Below are positions 16,481 to 24,596 of a stretch of DNA of 64,000 nt, in pieces. The translations under genes were made by a program, and so were the position numbers. The stretch comes from Solwaraspora sp. WMMD791 (GTDB taxonomy: Bacteria > Actinomycetota > Actinomycetes > Mycobacteriales > Micromonosporaceae), in contig NZ_CP120737.1 in the NCBI RefSeq assembly GCF_029581195.1, forward strand, positions 2,829,001 through 2,893,000, written 5' to 3'. The stretch's first letter is position 1; the number at the start of each line of letters is the position of its first letter. A model generated the notes under the pieces. It ran no database searches and was not told where the DNA came from. It was given only the letters and a program-made list of their open reading frames with translations.

Positions 16481-17740
16481 TTATCCGGCACCGGCCGCAG
16501 TGATCAGCAGCTCCCGCGCGACCAGCGCGGTACGCAGCACGGCAGCCGTCGACGGATCCAGCGGATCCACCCCCAACAGCCGCTTGATCAACCCGACCCG
16601 GTAACCCACCGAGTTACGGTGCAGATGCAGTTGCTCACTCACAGCTTGCCTGCTGCCCCCGCTGGCCAACCAGTGGTCCAGGGTGTGCAGCAGATCGTCA
16701 CGCCCGGCGATCGGCCCCAGATGGCGGTCCACGAACCAGTGCAGCCGCTCGTCAGGCACCGCCAGCAGCAGTTGCGCCACCCCGGCCCGGTCGAACGGCA
16801 GCTCACCGGCTGGTGCGCCCGGCGACAGCCCCGACGGGCCCCCCGGATGGCGCAGCAGCAGCCCCAGCAGCAGCCGTGCGTCGCGGAACGACTCCGGCGT
16901 CCGGCCCGGGTCGGCGACCGCGCGACCGCAGGCGACCAGGACCTGCCCGGCGCCGACGATCTGCTCCAGCCGGCGGCGCAACCGGGTGACCTCCCGCTGC
17001 GGGTCGTCGTGCAGCAGCGTCCAGCCGTACCCGTCCTCGGTCAGCACCGGCCGGTCCAGCCAGGTCAACGCCGAGGCCCACCGCCGCCGCTGGGCACCCG
17101 TGTAGCCCAGGGCGACCGCCGCGTGCGGCTGGTCCAGCCGCCAGCCGTACCCGGCGGCGGCCCGCAGCAGCTCCTCGCGCCCGGCCACGGCTCCCGCACC
17201 GGGGCCGTCACGCAACGCCCGCAGCACCGCCTCGGCACCGACCGGTACGGGCGGTTGCGGCGGCTCACGGCGTACCGCCTCGATCAGCAGCGCGGTGACG
17301 GCGGCCCGGCCATAGTCGATCTGGCGACCGTCGACCGGCTCGGCCAGCAGCAGTACGCCGATTCGCCGACTGCCGGTCCCGACCGGTACCACCCGACCGA
17401 GCCAGCCGTCGGTGCACCGCACCCGCTCGGCACCGAGCAGCTCGGGATCCGCCACCCGCCCACCGGGCCAGCCGCCCCGGCGGCGGTCGACCCCGCTACC
17501 CGATCCCCCTGCACCATCGTCCCGGCCGCTGTCGCCGCTGTCGGCCAGCAGGTCCCCGGTCGGGCCGACCAGGCGCGCCCCGGTGCCGGCGACCTCGGCC
17601 AGCCGGGCCAGCAGCACCGGCCAGCCGGCACCGCCGAAGGCCAGATCGGTCAGCCACTGGGCGAACTGCTCCGGGTCCGGCTCGGCCGCCACCGACAGCC
17701 GTGGCCGGGCCGGCACCGGGCGTTCGGCCGGGCCGGTCAC
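16481..17740 (-). CDS. PucR/CdaR-type transcriptional regulator
   Basis: A 419-residue regulator. The C-terminal 60 residues hold the PucR HTH: SRQAVSEQLHLHRNSVGYRVGLIKRLLGVDPLD. The middle resembles the GGDEF-like domain of this family (YGWTLLHDDPQREVTRLRRRLEQIVG). The N-terminal 200 residues form a variable sensor region with a Gly/Asp-rich patch around 70-95. PucR proteins commonly activate purine, amino-acid or sugar-acid catabolism. The GTG start overlaps the aldehyde dehydrogenase stop by 4 bases, so it is made with that enzyme. Confidence 0.88.
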   Translation of the reverse strand: MTGPAERPVPARPRLSVAAEPDPEQFAQWLTDLAFGGAGWPVLLARLAEVAGTGARLVGPTGDLLADSGDSGRDDGAGGSGSGVDRRRGGWPGGRVADPELLGAERVRCTDGWLGRVVPVGTGSRRIGVLLLAEPVDGRQIDYGRAAVTALLIEAVRREPPQPPVPVGAEAVLRALRDGPGAGAVAGREELLRAAAGYGWRLDQPHAAVALGYTGAQRRRWASALTWLDRPVLTEDGYGWTLLHDDPQREVTRLRRRLEQIVGAGQVLVACGRAVADPGRTPESFRDARLLLGLLLRHPGGPSGLSPGAPAGELPFDRAGVAQLLLAVPDERLHWFVDRHLGPIAGRDDLLHTLDHWLASGGSRQAVSEQLHLHRNSVGYRVGLIKRLLGVDPLDPSTAAVLRTALVARELLITAAGAG

Positions 17741-19206
17741 GTCGGTGGTCGATCGAGCAGCCGGACCGCGACGGCCTTCTCCTGGGTGTACTCACGCAGC
17801 GCCGCGTACCCGCCGCCCCGGCTGAACCCGCTCTCCTTCTGCATGTTGAACGGGAACCCGATCACCCCGGCGTCGTGGAACTGATTGACCGCCACCTGGC
17901 CGCTGCGGGCCTGTCCGGCGATCCGCAGGGCGCGGGACACGTCCGAGGTCCAGATGCAGGTCAGCAGACCGAAGTCGGTGCCGTTCATGATCGACACCGC
18001 TTCCTCGGCGGTCCGGAAGCTCTGCACCGCCAGGACCGGGCCGAAGACCTCCTCGCGGGCCAGCCGCATCGACGAGTCGACCCCGTCGAAGACCGTCGGG
18101 GCGACGTACCAGCCGTCGCCGGACCCGGACGCCGCCGACGCCCCGCCGGTGACCAGACGCGCCCCGGCCGCCGGGGCCTCGGTCAGGAAGTCCCGGACCC
18201 GCTCGTACTGCGCCTGGCTGACCAGCGGACCCATGTCGAGATCCTGGTCCCAGGAGCCGACCCGGACCTGCGCCATCGCGGCGGCGACCCGCTCGACCAC
18301 CTCGGCGCGGATCGACTCCTGCACCACCAGGCGGGATCCGGCGTAGCAGTTCTGCCCGGCGTTCTCGGTGATCGACGCGACGATCGCCGGCACCGCGGCG
18401 TCGAGGTCGGCGTCGGCGAAGACGACGTTCGGCGACTTGCCGCCGAGTTCGAGTTTGACCGGTACCAGATGCTCGGCGGCGGCCCGCATCACCGCGCGGC
18501 CGGTGACCGTGGAGCCGACGAAGCTGATGTGGTCGATGTCGGGATGCCCGGTCAGGGCCACCCCCGCCTCGGGCCCGAGCCCGGTGACGACGTTGAGCAC
18601 CCCGGGCGGCAGGCCGGCCCGTCGGGCCAGCTCGGCCAACGCGAACGGTGCCAGCGGTGCGATCTCCGAGGGCTTGAGCACCACCGTGTTGCCGGCGGCC
18701 AGGGCCGGAGCGACGTTCGCCGCGGTCAGCACCGCCGGTACGTTCCACGGGATCACCACGGCGCAGACCCCGTACGGCTCCGGCCGGGTGTAGCCGAAGT
18801 AGTCCGGGGTACGGGTGGGCAGGGTGACGCCGGTGAGCTTGTCGGCGGCACCGGCGAAGTAGTCGACGATGCCGTGCGCGATGTACATGTTGAGCCGGCC
18901 ACCGGAACGGGGTTTGCCCACGTCACGGGCCTCATGGACGGCGAGGTCCTCGACGTGGGCGGCGATCAGGTCGGCCCACCGACGCAGCATCGCGCCACGC
19001 TCGCTCGGGGACGTGGCCGCCCAGGCGGGGGCTGCCCGGCGGGCGGCGGCGACGGCGCGGTCCACGTCGGCGGCGCGGGCCCGGGCCACCGGCTGGATCG
19101 TCTCCCGGGTGGCCGGGTCGAGCACGGGGAGTTCCCCACCGTCGGCGGCCGCCTCCCAGGCACCGTCGATCAGCTGGCGGGCAGCGGGAATGTCCAGGTC
19201 AGCCAT
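17737..19206 (-). CDS. NAD(P)-dependent aldehyde dehydrogenase
   Basis: A 489-residue ALDH-superfamily enzyme of normal length. The cofactor segment VVIPWNVPAVLTAANVAPALA, the catalytic Glu in KLELGGKSPNVVFADAD and the nucleophilic Cys in ENAGQNCYAGSRLVV are all present. It oxidises an aldehyde to the acid in the cytosol. The ATG at 19206 follows AAGGATTCCACC. It is divergent from the aryl-alcohol-type dehydrogenase, which could supply its substrate, and the 22-bp motif lies between them. Forms an operon with the PucR regulator. Confidence 0.93.
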   Translation of the reverse strand: MADLDIPAARQLIDGAWEAAADGGELPVLDPATRETIQPVARARAADVDRAVAAARRAAPAWAATSPSERGAMLRRWADLIAAHVEDLAVHEARDVGKPRSGGRLNMYIAHGIVDYFAGAADKLTGVTLPTRTPDYFGYTRPEPYGVCAVVIPWNVPAVLTAANVAPALAAGNTVVLKPSEIAPLAPFALAELARRAGLPPGVLNVVTGLGPEAGVALTGHPDIDHISFVGSTVTGRAVMRAAAEHLVPVKLELGGKSPNVVFADADLDAAVPAIVASITENAGQNCYAGSRLVVQESIRAEVVERVAAAMAQVRVGSWDQDLDMGPLVSQAQYERVRDFLTEAPAAGARLVTGGASAASGSGDGWYVAPTVFDGVDSSMRLAREEVFGPVLAVQSFRTAEEAVSIMNGTDFGLLTCIWTSDVSRALRIAGQARSGQVAVNQFHDAGVIGFPFNMQKESGFSRGGGYAALREYTQEKAVAVRLLDRPPT

Positions 19207-19240
19207 GGTGGAATCCTTGACCCTTCATGTTCCGCATGTC

Positions 19241-19262
19241 AAGATGCAGTCTCGCTTTGTGA
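19241..19262. promoter_or_regulatory. IclR-type 22-bp motif in divergent ALDH/ADH promoter region
   Basis: On the minus strand the site contains AAGCGAGACTGCATCTT with TCAC in front. It sits in the 73-base gap between the divergent aldehyde and alcohol dehydrogenase genes. A consensus TTGACA for the aldehyde dehydrogenase overlaps its end (minus strand), though the -10 partner is unclear. Confidence 0.6.
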
Positions 19263-19279
19263 GTCATCGGGGAGGTCGT

Positions 19280-20362
19280 GTGCGTATCACGGCGGCGGTT
19301 GTGAACAACGCGGGGGGCCCGTTCACCCTCGAGGAGGTCGAGCTGGCCGAACCTCGTCCGGACGAGGTACTGGTGCGGGTGCACAGCGTCGGCATCTGCG
19401 GAACCGACCTGGAGTTCGCCACCTTCTTCCCCACCCCCGCCGTCCTCGGCCACGAGGGCGCCGGCGTGGTCGAACAGGTCGGCGAACGGGTCACCGGGAT
19501 CTCGGTCGGCGACCACGTCGCGATGAGCTTCACCTCGTGCGGCACCTGTTCGCTCTGCCTGACCGGCAGCCCGGCCTACTGCCGCAGCTTCGACGCGGTC
19601 AACTTCACCGGCCGCCGACCCGACGGCAGCAGCGCCCTGTCGCGCGACGGCGAACCGGTCAACGGCCACTTCCTCGGCCAGTCGGCGTTCGCCAGTCACG
19701 TCGTCGCCCCCGCCCGCGCGGTGGTGCCGATCAGCAAGGAGATCGACCTACGCCTGGTCGGACCGTTCGGCTGCGGGTTCGGCACCGGCGCGGGCGCGGT
19801 GCTCAACGTGCTCCGGCCACCGGTGGGGTCGACGATCGCCGTGTTCGGTGCGGGCGCGGTCGGCGTCGCGGCGATCCTGGCCGCCCGGGTCGCCGGCTGC
19901 TCGACGATCGCCGCCGTCGACGTCAACGCCGACAAGTTGGACACCGCCCGGCTGCTCGGTGCCACCCACGGCGTCGACTCGCGCACCGGCGACACCAGGG
20001 AGTTGCTGGCCGCGATCGCACCGCACGGCTTCGACTTCACCATCGACGCCACCGGCCGCGAAGAGGTGGCGCGGACCGCGGTCGAGGCGTTGGGCCCGCT
20101 GGGCCGGTGCGGGATCGTCGGGGTCGGCCCTAGTGAGCAGATGAGCTTCGACTGGCGCAGCATCCTCAACGGGCGCAGCGTCACCGGCATCATCGGTGGC
20201 GCCAGTCTGCCCCAGGTGTTCCTGCCGAGGCTGCTGGATCTGCACACCGCCGGCCGGTTCCCGGTCGACCGGCTGCTGAGCTACTTCCCGTTCGCGCAGA
20301 TCAACGAGGCGGTGGCGGCGGTCCGCAGCGGTACGGTCGGCAAGGCCGTCCTGACCTTCTGA
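19280..20362 (+). CDS. Aryl/benzyl-alcohol-dehydrogenase-like zinc enzyme
   Basis: A 360-residue zinc MDR dehydrogenase. VGICGTDLEFATFFPTPAVL and GHEGAGVVE give the catalytic zinc site; CGTCSLCLTGSPAYC gives the structural zinc cysteines. The phrase VNFTGRRPDGSSAL and the following FLGQSAFASHVVA are typical of benzyl-alcohol/class III-like dehydrogenases. The Rossmann motif is FGAGAVG. The GTG start is preceded by GGGAGGTC. It oxidises an alcohol to an aldehyde, probably feeding the divergent aldehyde dehydrogenase. An inverted repeat follows the gene. Confidence 0.9.
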   Translation: MRITAAVVNNAGGPFTLEEVELAEPRPDEVLVRVHSVGICGTDLEFATFFPTPAVLGHEGAGVVEQVGERVTGISVGDHVAMSFTSCGTCSLCLTGSPAYCRSFDAVNFTGRRPDGSSALSRDGEPVNGHFLGQSAFASHVVAPARAVVPISKEIDLRLVGPFGCGFGTGAGAVLNVLRPPVGSTIAVFGAGAVGVAAILAARVAGCSTIAAVDVNADKLDTARLLGATHGVDSRTGDTRELLAAIAPHGFDFTIDATGREEVARTAVEALGPLGRCGIVGVGPSEQMSFDWRSILNGRSVTGIIGGASLPQVFLPRLLDLHTAGRFPVDRLLSYFPFAQINEAVAAVRSGTVGKAVLTF

Positions 20363-20375
20363 GCGCCCCCACCGG

Positions 20376-20443
20376 CCCGACGATCTTGCAGATATCGAGA
20401 GCTTTTGTCCGATATGTTCGTTGATAAGTGCAAGATCGTCGGG
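20376..20443. repeat. Long inverted repeat, dispersed intergenic element (copy 2)
   Basis: Arms CCCGACGATCTTGCAgaTATC and its near-complement ending at 20443 enclose a 21-base centre. It shares GATCTTGCA and GATAAGtGCAAGATC with the element at 3877-3936. Here it follows a gene directly, so it may act as the terminator of the alcohol dehydrogenase. Confidence 0.72.
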
Positions 20444-20513
20444 ATCATGGGGATCATGGGGCAACGCGGCCACCCTGGCACGACAGACCAGGCGAGTTAC
20501 GGTGTCTCAGAGT

Positions 20514-20548
20514 GAAACATTGTCTCGCAATGTGAACCCGATTACTCT
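20514..20548 (+). promoter_or_regulatory. P450 promoter overlapped by IclR-type motif
   Basis: TTGTCT (20520-20525) and TACTCT (20543-20548) are 17 bases apart. The 22-bp motif at 20514-20535 (minus-strand core TTGCGAGACAATGT) covers the -35 box, and ACATTG/CAATGT form a perfect 6-base inverted repeat around TCTCG. This position is typical of a repressor. A second partial TCTCAG-AGTGA lies just upstream at 20505-20515. Confidence 0.6.
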
Positions 20549-20619
20549 CGGCGACAGACACCCAGTGGCGCGGCTGGGAAACACCGCGCGGTAGCCAGCA
20601 TCCGTGGAGCTCGTGCGCC

Positions 20620-22824
20620 ATGACTGACTTCGACCACCACTCCGCCACGTGCAACGCCGACCCGGTCGGCTACTACCGGACGTACCGGGAAAAATGCCCG
20701 GTCGGGAGGACCACCGCGCACGGCGGCTTCGTCTACACCACCCGGTACGCCGACGTGGTCCGCGTCGCCCGCGACGACGACACCTTCTCCTCCGCCCGGG
20801 CCACCGCCGGCGGCGACGGCACCGCCATCGTCATACCCCGGGGACCCGGCCTGGAGCAGTACCCGATCGAACTGGACCCGCCGGCCGCCACCGGCTACCG
20901 GGACCTGATCAACCCGCTGCTCACCCAGGACGCGGTGGCGAAACTCGCCCCGATGATCGCCCGGCACACCACCCGGATCATCGACGCCTTCATCACCGAA
21001 GGCTCCGTCGACTTCGTCCGCGACCTGACCAACCCGCTGCCGGCCGCCGTCACCCTGGACTGGCTCGGCTTCCCCGAGTCGGACTGGGCCAAGCTGGCCA
21101 AGCCGATCCACGACATCTTCGCCGCTCTGCCCGGCAGCGACCGCGCCATCCGGGGCGCGCAAGGGCTGGCGTACCTGGACGAACGGATCCGGGACCTGAT
21201 CCGCGACCGCCGCGCCGAACCCGCCGACGACGCGGTCAGCTACCTGGCGGCCCAGCGACGCGCCGACGGTGAACCGTTCAGCGTCGACGAACTCGTCTCG
21301 GTGATCGGGCTGCTGGTCGCCGGCGGCGTCGACACCACCACGTCGCTGACCGGGTCCACCCTGGTGCACCTGAGCCGTCACCCCGAGCAGCGCCAGCGGC
21401 TCATCGACACCCCGGACCTGCTCGACAGCGCCACCGAGGAGTTCCTGCGGGTCTTCGCCCCGTCGCAGTCGATGGCCCGCACGGCCCGTGCCGACGCGGA
21501 GGTCGGCGGCTGCCCGGTCAGCGCCGGTGAGCGGGTCCTGATCCCCTGGGTCGCCGCCAACCACGACCCGGCGGTCTTCCCCGACCCGGAACAGGTCCGC
21601 CTCGACCGCGACGCCACCCGCCACCTCAGCTTCGGCATCGGCAGCCACCGCTGCGCCGGCGCGCACCTGGCCCGGCTGATGTTCCGCGAGATGATCACCC
21701 AGGTGCTGACCCGGCTGCCGGACTACCAGGTCGTCGACGACGGTCTCGTCGGCTACCCCACCAAGGGGAACCAGACCGGCTGGGACGCCATCCCGGCCGT
21801 GTTCACCCCCGGCCGCCGCGCCGCCGACGCGGCGGCCGGAGGTGCCCCGGTGGCCACCCGCCCCGGCGGGGACCGGGATCTGGTCGTCGAGGCGGTCGCC
21901 CGGGCCGCCGACGAGGTGCTGGAGGTACGGCTGGCCGCCGCCGACGGCGCACCGTTGCCGACCTGGGCACCCGGTGCCCACCTGGAGGTCCGGCTGCCGT
22001 CCGGTCGACTCCGGCAGTACTCGCTCTGCGGTGACCCGGCCGAGACCGGGCACTACCGCATCGGCGTGCTGCGCGAGACCGCCGGCCGGGGCGGCTCCGT
22101 CGAGCTGCACACCGTCGCCACCGCCGGCGCGACGCTGACGGTACGGGGGCCACGTAACCACTTCCCGCTGGTCGACGCGGACGCGTACCTCTTCCTGGCC
22201 GGCGGCATCGGGATCACCCCGATCCTGGCCATGGTCCGCGAAGCCGTCCGGCGCGGTACGCCGTACCAGGTCGTCTACGGCGGCCGCAGCCGCGCCTCGA
22301 TGGCCTTCGCCGACGAGCTCGCCGCCCTCGCTGGCGACCGGGCCGTCCTGCTACCGCAGGACGAGGCCGGACTGCCCGATCTGGCCGCGCTGATCGGTGG
22401 CGTCGGCGACGGCACCGCCGTCTACTGCTGCGGCCCCGGCGCGATGATCAACGCGGTGGAGCAGGTGTGCGCCGACGCCGGACGTAGTGCGCAGCTGCAC
22501 GTGGAACGCTTCGCCGCCGGCGACGACCTGGAGGTGCCGTTCGACCCGGCTGCCAACACCGAGTTCGACGTGCACCTGGCCCGTACCGGCGTCACCCTGC
22601 GGGTGCCGAAGGACAAGCGGATGATCGAGGTGCTGCGCGAGGCGGTGCCCGGCCTGACCTACGACTGTGAGAAGGGGTACTGCGGCGCGTGCGAGACGCG
22701 GGTGCTGGCCGGTACGCCGGAGCACCGCGACTCGCTGCTCACCGCCGACGAGCGGGCCGCTGGCCGCAGCATGATGATCTGCGTCGGCCGGTGCAGCTCC
22801 GACCGCCTGGTGCTCGATCTCTGA
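20620..22824 (+). CDS. Self-sufficient cytochrome P450 fused to phthalate-dioxygenase-type reductase
   Basis: A 734-residue fusion. Residues 1-400 are a P450: I-helix AGGVDTTTS near 234, ExxR in EEFLR near 274, and the heme loop FGIGSHRCAG with Cys345 as thiolate ligand. Residues about 410-734 are the reductase: flavin motif RQYSLCGDP, NAD(P)H motif GGIGITPIL and a C-terminal plant-type [2Fe-2S] domain with Cys683, 688, 691 and 721. This is the CYP116B/RhF-like layout, which needs only NAD(P)H and oxygen. Relatives carry out O-, N- or S-dealkylation and hydroxylation. Single gene with its own promoter and terminator. The substrate is unknown, but the regulon suggests dealkylation of an imported heterocycle. 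Confidence 0.93.
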   Translation: MTDFDHHSATCNADPVGYYRTYREKCPVGRTTAHGGFVYTTRYADVVRVARDDDTFSSARATAGGDGTAIVIPRGPGLEQYPIELDPPAATGYRDLINPLLTQDAVAKLAPMIARHTTRIIDAFITEGSVDFVRDLTNPLPAAVTLDWLGFPESDWAKLAKPIHDIFAALPGSDRAIRGAQGLAYLDERIRDLIRDRRAEPADDAVSYLAAQRRADGEPFSVDELVSVIGLLVAGGVDTTTSLTGSTLVHLSRHPEQRQRLIDTPDLLDSATEEFLRVFAPSQSMARTARADAEVGGCPVSAGERVLIPWVAANHDPAVFPDPEQVRLDRDATRHLSFGIGSHRCAGAHLARLMFREMITQVLTRLPDYQVVDDGLVGYPTKGNQTGWDAIPAVFTPGRRAADAAAGGAPVATRPGGDRDLVVEAVARAADEVLEVRLAAADGAPLPTWAPGAHLEVRLPSGRLRQYSLCGDPAETGHYRIGVLRETAGRGGSVELHTVATAGATLTVRGPRNHFPLVDADAYLFLAGGIGITPILAMVREAVRRGTPYQVVYGGRSRASMAFADELAALAGDRAVLLPQDEAGLPDLAALIGGVGDGTAVYCCGPGAMINAVEQVCADAGRSAQLHVERFAAGDDLEVPFDPAANTEFDVHLARTGVTLRVPKDKRMIEVLREAVPGLTYDCEKGYCGACETRVLAGTPEHRDSLLTADERAAGRSMMICVGRCSSDRLVLDL

Positions 22825-22840
22825 CCGCAGGTGTACGGCG

Positions 22841-22874
22841 AAGGGGCGGGACCGGTCGACCGGTCCCGCCCCTT
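22841..22874 (+). terminator. Hairpin terminator after the P450 gene
   Basis: A perfect 34-base palindrome with half AAGGGGCGGGACCGGTC begins 17 bases after the P450 stop. It is very GC-rich and followed only by a short T stretch, as is usual in actinomycetes. Confidence 0.85.
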
Positions 22875-22880
22875 TCCACG

Positions 22881-22928
22881 TCACGAACGTTCGTGGGTTC
22901 GTGGTCACGAACGTTCGTGGGTTCGTGC
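22881..22928. repeat. Two tandem 24-bp repeats, each containing a 14-bp palindrome
   Basis: Two copies (22881-22904 and 22905-22928) are identical except for the last base. Each holds the perfect palindrome CACGAACGTTCGTG followed by GGTTCGTG. They lie between two terminators of convergent genes, where no promoter is evident. Confidence 0.85.
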
Positions 22929-22956
22929 CATGGGCACGGATGGCCAGGCGACATGC

Positions 22957-23000
22957 GGACGGCCCGCCACGCTGCGACATTGGAGCGTGACGGGCCGTCC
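22957..23000 (-). terminator. Hairpin terminator after the TauD-like oxygenase gene
   Basis: GGACGGCCCGcCACGCT pairs with AGCGTGaCGGGCCGTCC across a 10-base loop with one mismatch. It lies 16 bases past the stop of the minus-strand oxygenase. Confidence 0.8.
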
Positions 23001-23015
23001 ACGTACCGGGAGTGG

Positions 23016-24086
23016 TCAGTTACCCCACTCGAGGTTCACCTCGGCCGCCTCGGCGATCCGGAACCGGCCGCCCGGCACCACGTCCGCCGCGCCCCGGTCG
23101 CTGACCACGTTCTTGCCGAAGCCGTCCACCAGCGGGCGGCCGACGTCGCGCTTGAGCCACAGCCGCAGCAGGTGCCGGCGGCGCTCCGGCTCCGGGTAGT
23201 CGACGTAGCCGGTCCGCGAGTGCAGGGCGGCGTAGTTCAGCAGCCACTGCACGTCGCCGGGCTGGAAGTTCATGTCCAGCGCCAGGCCGGGCTCCTGGGA
23301 GATCTCGTCGTAGAGGTGCAGCAACTCGATCTGCGCCTCGGTGAGCCGGGGCACCTCGGGGTAGTCCTGCGCCGAGAAGATCATCGAGCTGCCGGCGTAC
23401 GTGCTGAAGATGCCGTCGACGTAGCTGCAGATCGGCGACAGGTAGGTCTTCGCCGGGGCGTCGTGGTCCTGCTTGTACCAGTCCCAGTGCCACGGCTCGA
23501 ACAGCAGCGGCGCCAGGTCCGGGCGGCGGCGCAGGATCTCGTTGTAGATGGTGGTACCGCTGACCAGGCTGCTCGCCCCGCCGTCCTTCGCCGCGCGCAG
23601 GCACATCAGCGCGACGACGTCGGAGCTGTCGGAGTGGAACGGCAGCCGGTCCCGCACCCGCGACGGCAGCGCCGACGGGTCGTCGAGGGTCTTGTTGGAG
23701 GTGGCGATGACGTGGTCGAGCACGTCGCCCATCTGGTTCTGCGCCATCGGTACGCCGAGGTGCAGCCCCATCAGGAAGAAGATCGCGCCGGCCAGGGTGT
23801 CGCCGTACTCCTCGGTGCGCAGCCCGCGGACCAGGATGAAGCCGCGGCCGGAGTCCATCTGCTGGGCGCACTCGGCGTTGAGGCCGGCACAGACCGGCAG
23901 CGGGTAGTCGGCGGCGGTCACCGTACGCAGGTCGGGGTCGTCGGCGACGAACTGACGGCCGACGGTCTCCAGTTCGGTCCGCTCGGCGTCACTGAGGTGG
24001 TAGATCCATTCGGTGGACGTGCTCAGCTCGTCGCCGCGCCAGGCGGACGGGCCGGAGATCGGGGCGAGGTCGATTGCGGTCGTCAT
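23016..24086 (-). CDS. TauD/TfdA-family (clavaminate-synthase-like) Fe(II)/2-oxoglutarate oxygenase
   Basis: A 356-residue double-stranded beta-helix oxygenase. The Fe(II) ligands are proposed in LPFHSDSSDVVAL (HxD near residue 173) and the distal His in YAALHSRTGYVDY near residue 280; the Arg in RRRHLLRLWLKRD should hold 2-oxoglutarate. The acid-substrate family includes TauD and clavaminate synthase; members hydroxylate, desaturate or dealkylate small molecules. The start ATG is preceded by GGAGCGCATCATC. A 41-codon ORF lies upstream in the same transcript, which starts at a promoter with an IclR-type motif. Ends at a hairpin. Confidence 0.87.
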   Translation of the reverse strand: MTTAIDLAPISGPSAWRGDELSTSTEWIYHLSDAERTELETVGRQFVADDPDLRTVTAADYPLPVCAGLNAECAQQMDSGRGFILVRGLRTEEYGDTLAGAIFFLMGLHLGVPMAQNQMGDVLDHVIATSNKTLDDPSALPSRVRDRLPFHSDSSDVVALMCLRAAKDGGASSLVSGTTIYNEILRRRPDLAPLLFEPWHWDWYKQDHDAPAKTYLSPICSYVDGIFSTYAGSSMIFSAQDYPEVPRLTEAQIELLHLYDEISQEPGLALDMNFQPGDVQWLLNYAALHSRTGYVDYPEPERRRHLLRLWLKRDVGRPLVDGFGKNVVSDRGAADVVPGGRFRIAEAAEVNLEWGN

Positions 24087-24246
24087 GATGATGCGCTCCG
24101 AGGTCGTCGATTCTGATGGGAGAGTTGCCGGTGTCCCGGTGCGACGCGGGTGGGCATCGGTTGCACCGGTGCTTCAGGACAGGGCTGGCTTCCCGCCGTA
24201 CCAGCGGCGCACACGTGCGCGTGCGCGGCGGTCGACGGGACTCGAA

Positions 24247-24372
24247 TCAGAACGGGGTCTGCGGGTCCCCGGCAGCGGTCCCGGGGCGCATGCCCTCGCG
24301 CGGCGGGTGGACCCGCAGCGGCTCCTCGTAACCGCGCACCAACAATCCAGAGCCTTGCGGAACTCGGATCAT
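24247..24372 (-). CDS. Small ORF (41 aa) in the leader of the TauD-like oxygenase gene
   Basis: MIRVPQGSGLLVRGYEEPLR begins this 41-residue peptide, which continues to a C-terminal GDPQTPF. I do not recognise it. Support: AGGAG lies six bases before the ATG, the predicted promoter gives an RNA starting about 28 bases upstream, and it reads in the same direction as the oxygenase 160 bases downstream. It has no signal peptide, Cys or membrane segment. It could be a real small protein, a regulatory leader peptide or chance; no attenuator-like codon run is seen. Confidence 0.45.
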   Translation of the reverse strand: MIRVPQGSGLLVRGYEEPLRVHPPREGMRPGTAAGDPQTPF

Positions 24373-24406
24373 GGCGGTCTCCTGCGGCTATGTGGTCGTG
24401 CCGTCC

Positions 24407-24459
24407 AGCCTAAGCCAGCACCAGCCAGCCGTCAACAGAGACGCCATCTCGCAATACGA
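24407..24459 (-). promoter_or_regulatory. Promoter and IclR-type motif for sORF/TauD-like operon
   Basis: On the minus strand TTGACG (24435-24430) and TAGGCT (24412-24407) are separated by 17 bases, a strong promoter. The 22-bp motif at 24438-24459 (core TTGCGAGATGGCGT) lies directly upstream of the -35 box, a position that fits activation rather than repression. Confidence 0.6.
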
Positions 24460-24596
24460 TCAGCCATCCCGTCGTTCCGTTACCGCCCGACCGGAATCCT
24501 CCTGCTCGCCGGCCGTCGTGTACAGCGGCGGCAACGTGGCCGATGGTCCGAGCTGGCTGCCGGAGCACGTCGGCGGCGGTGAAGCGCAGGACCAGC

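Noticed and set aside
24247-24372. RiPP precursor peptide
   Set aside because: No leader/core boundary, no Cys/Ser/Thr-rich core and no typical maturase; a TauD-like oxygenase alone is not enough.
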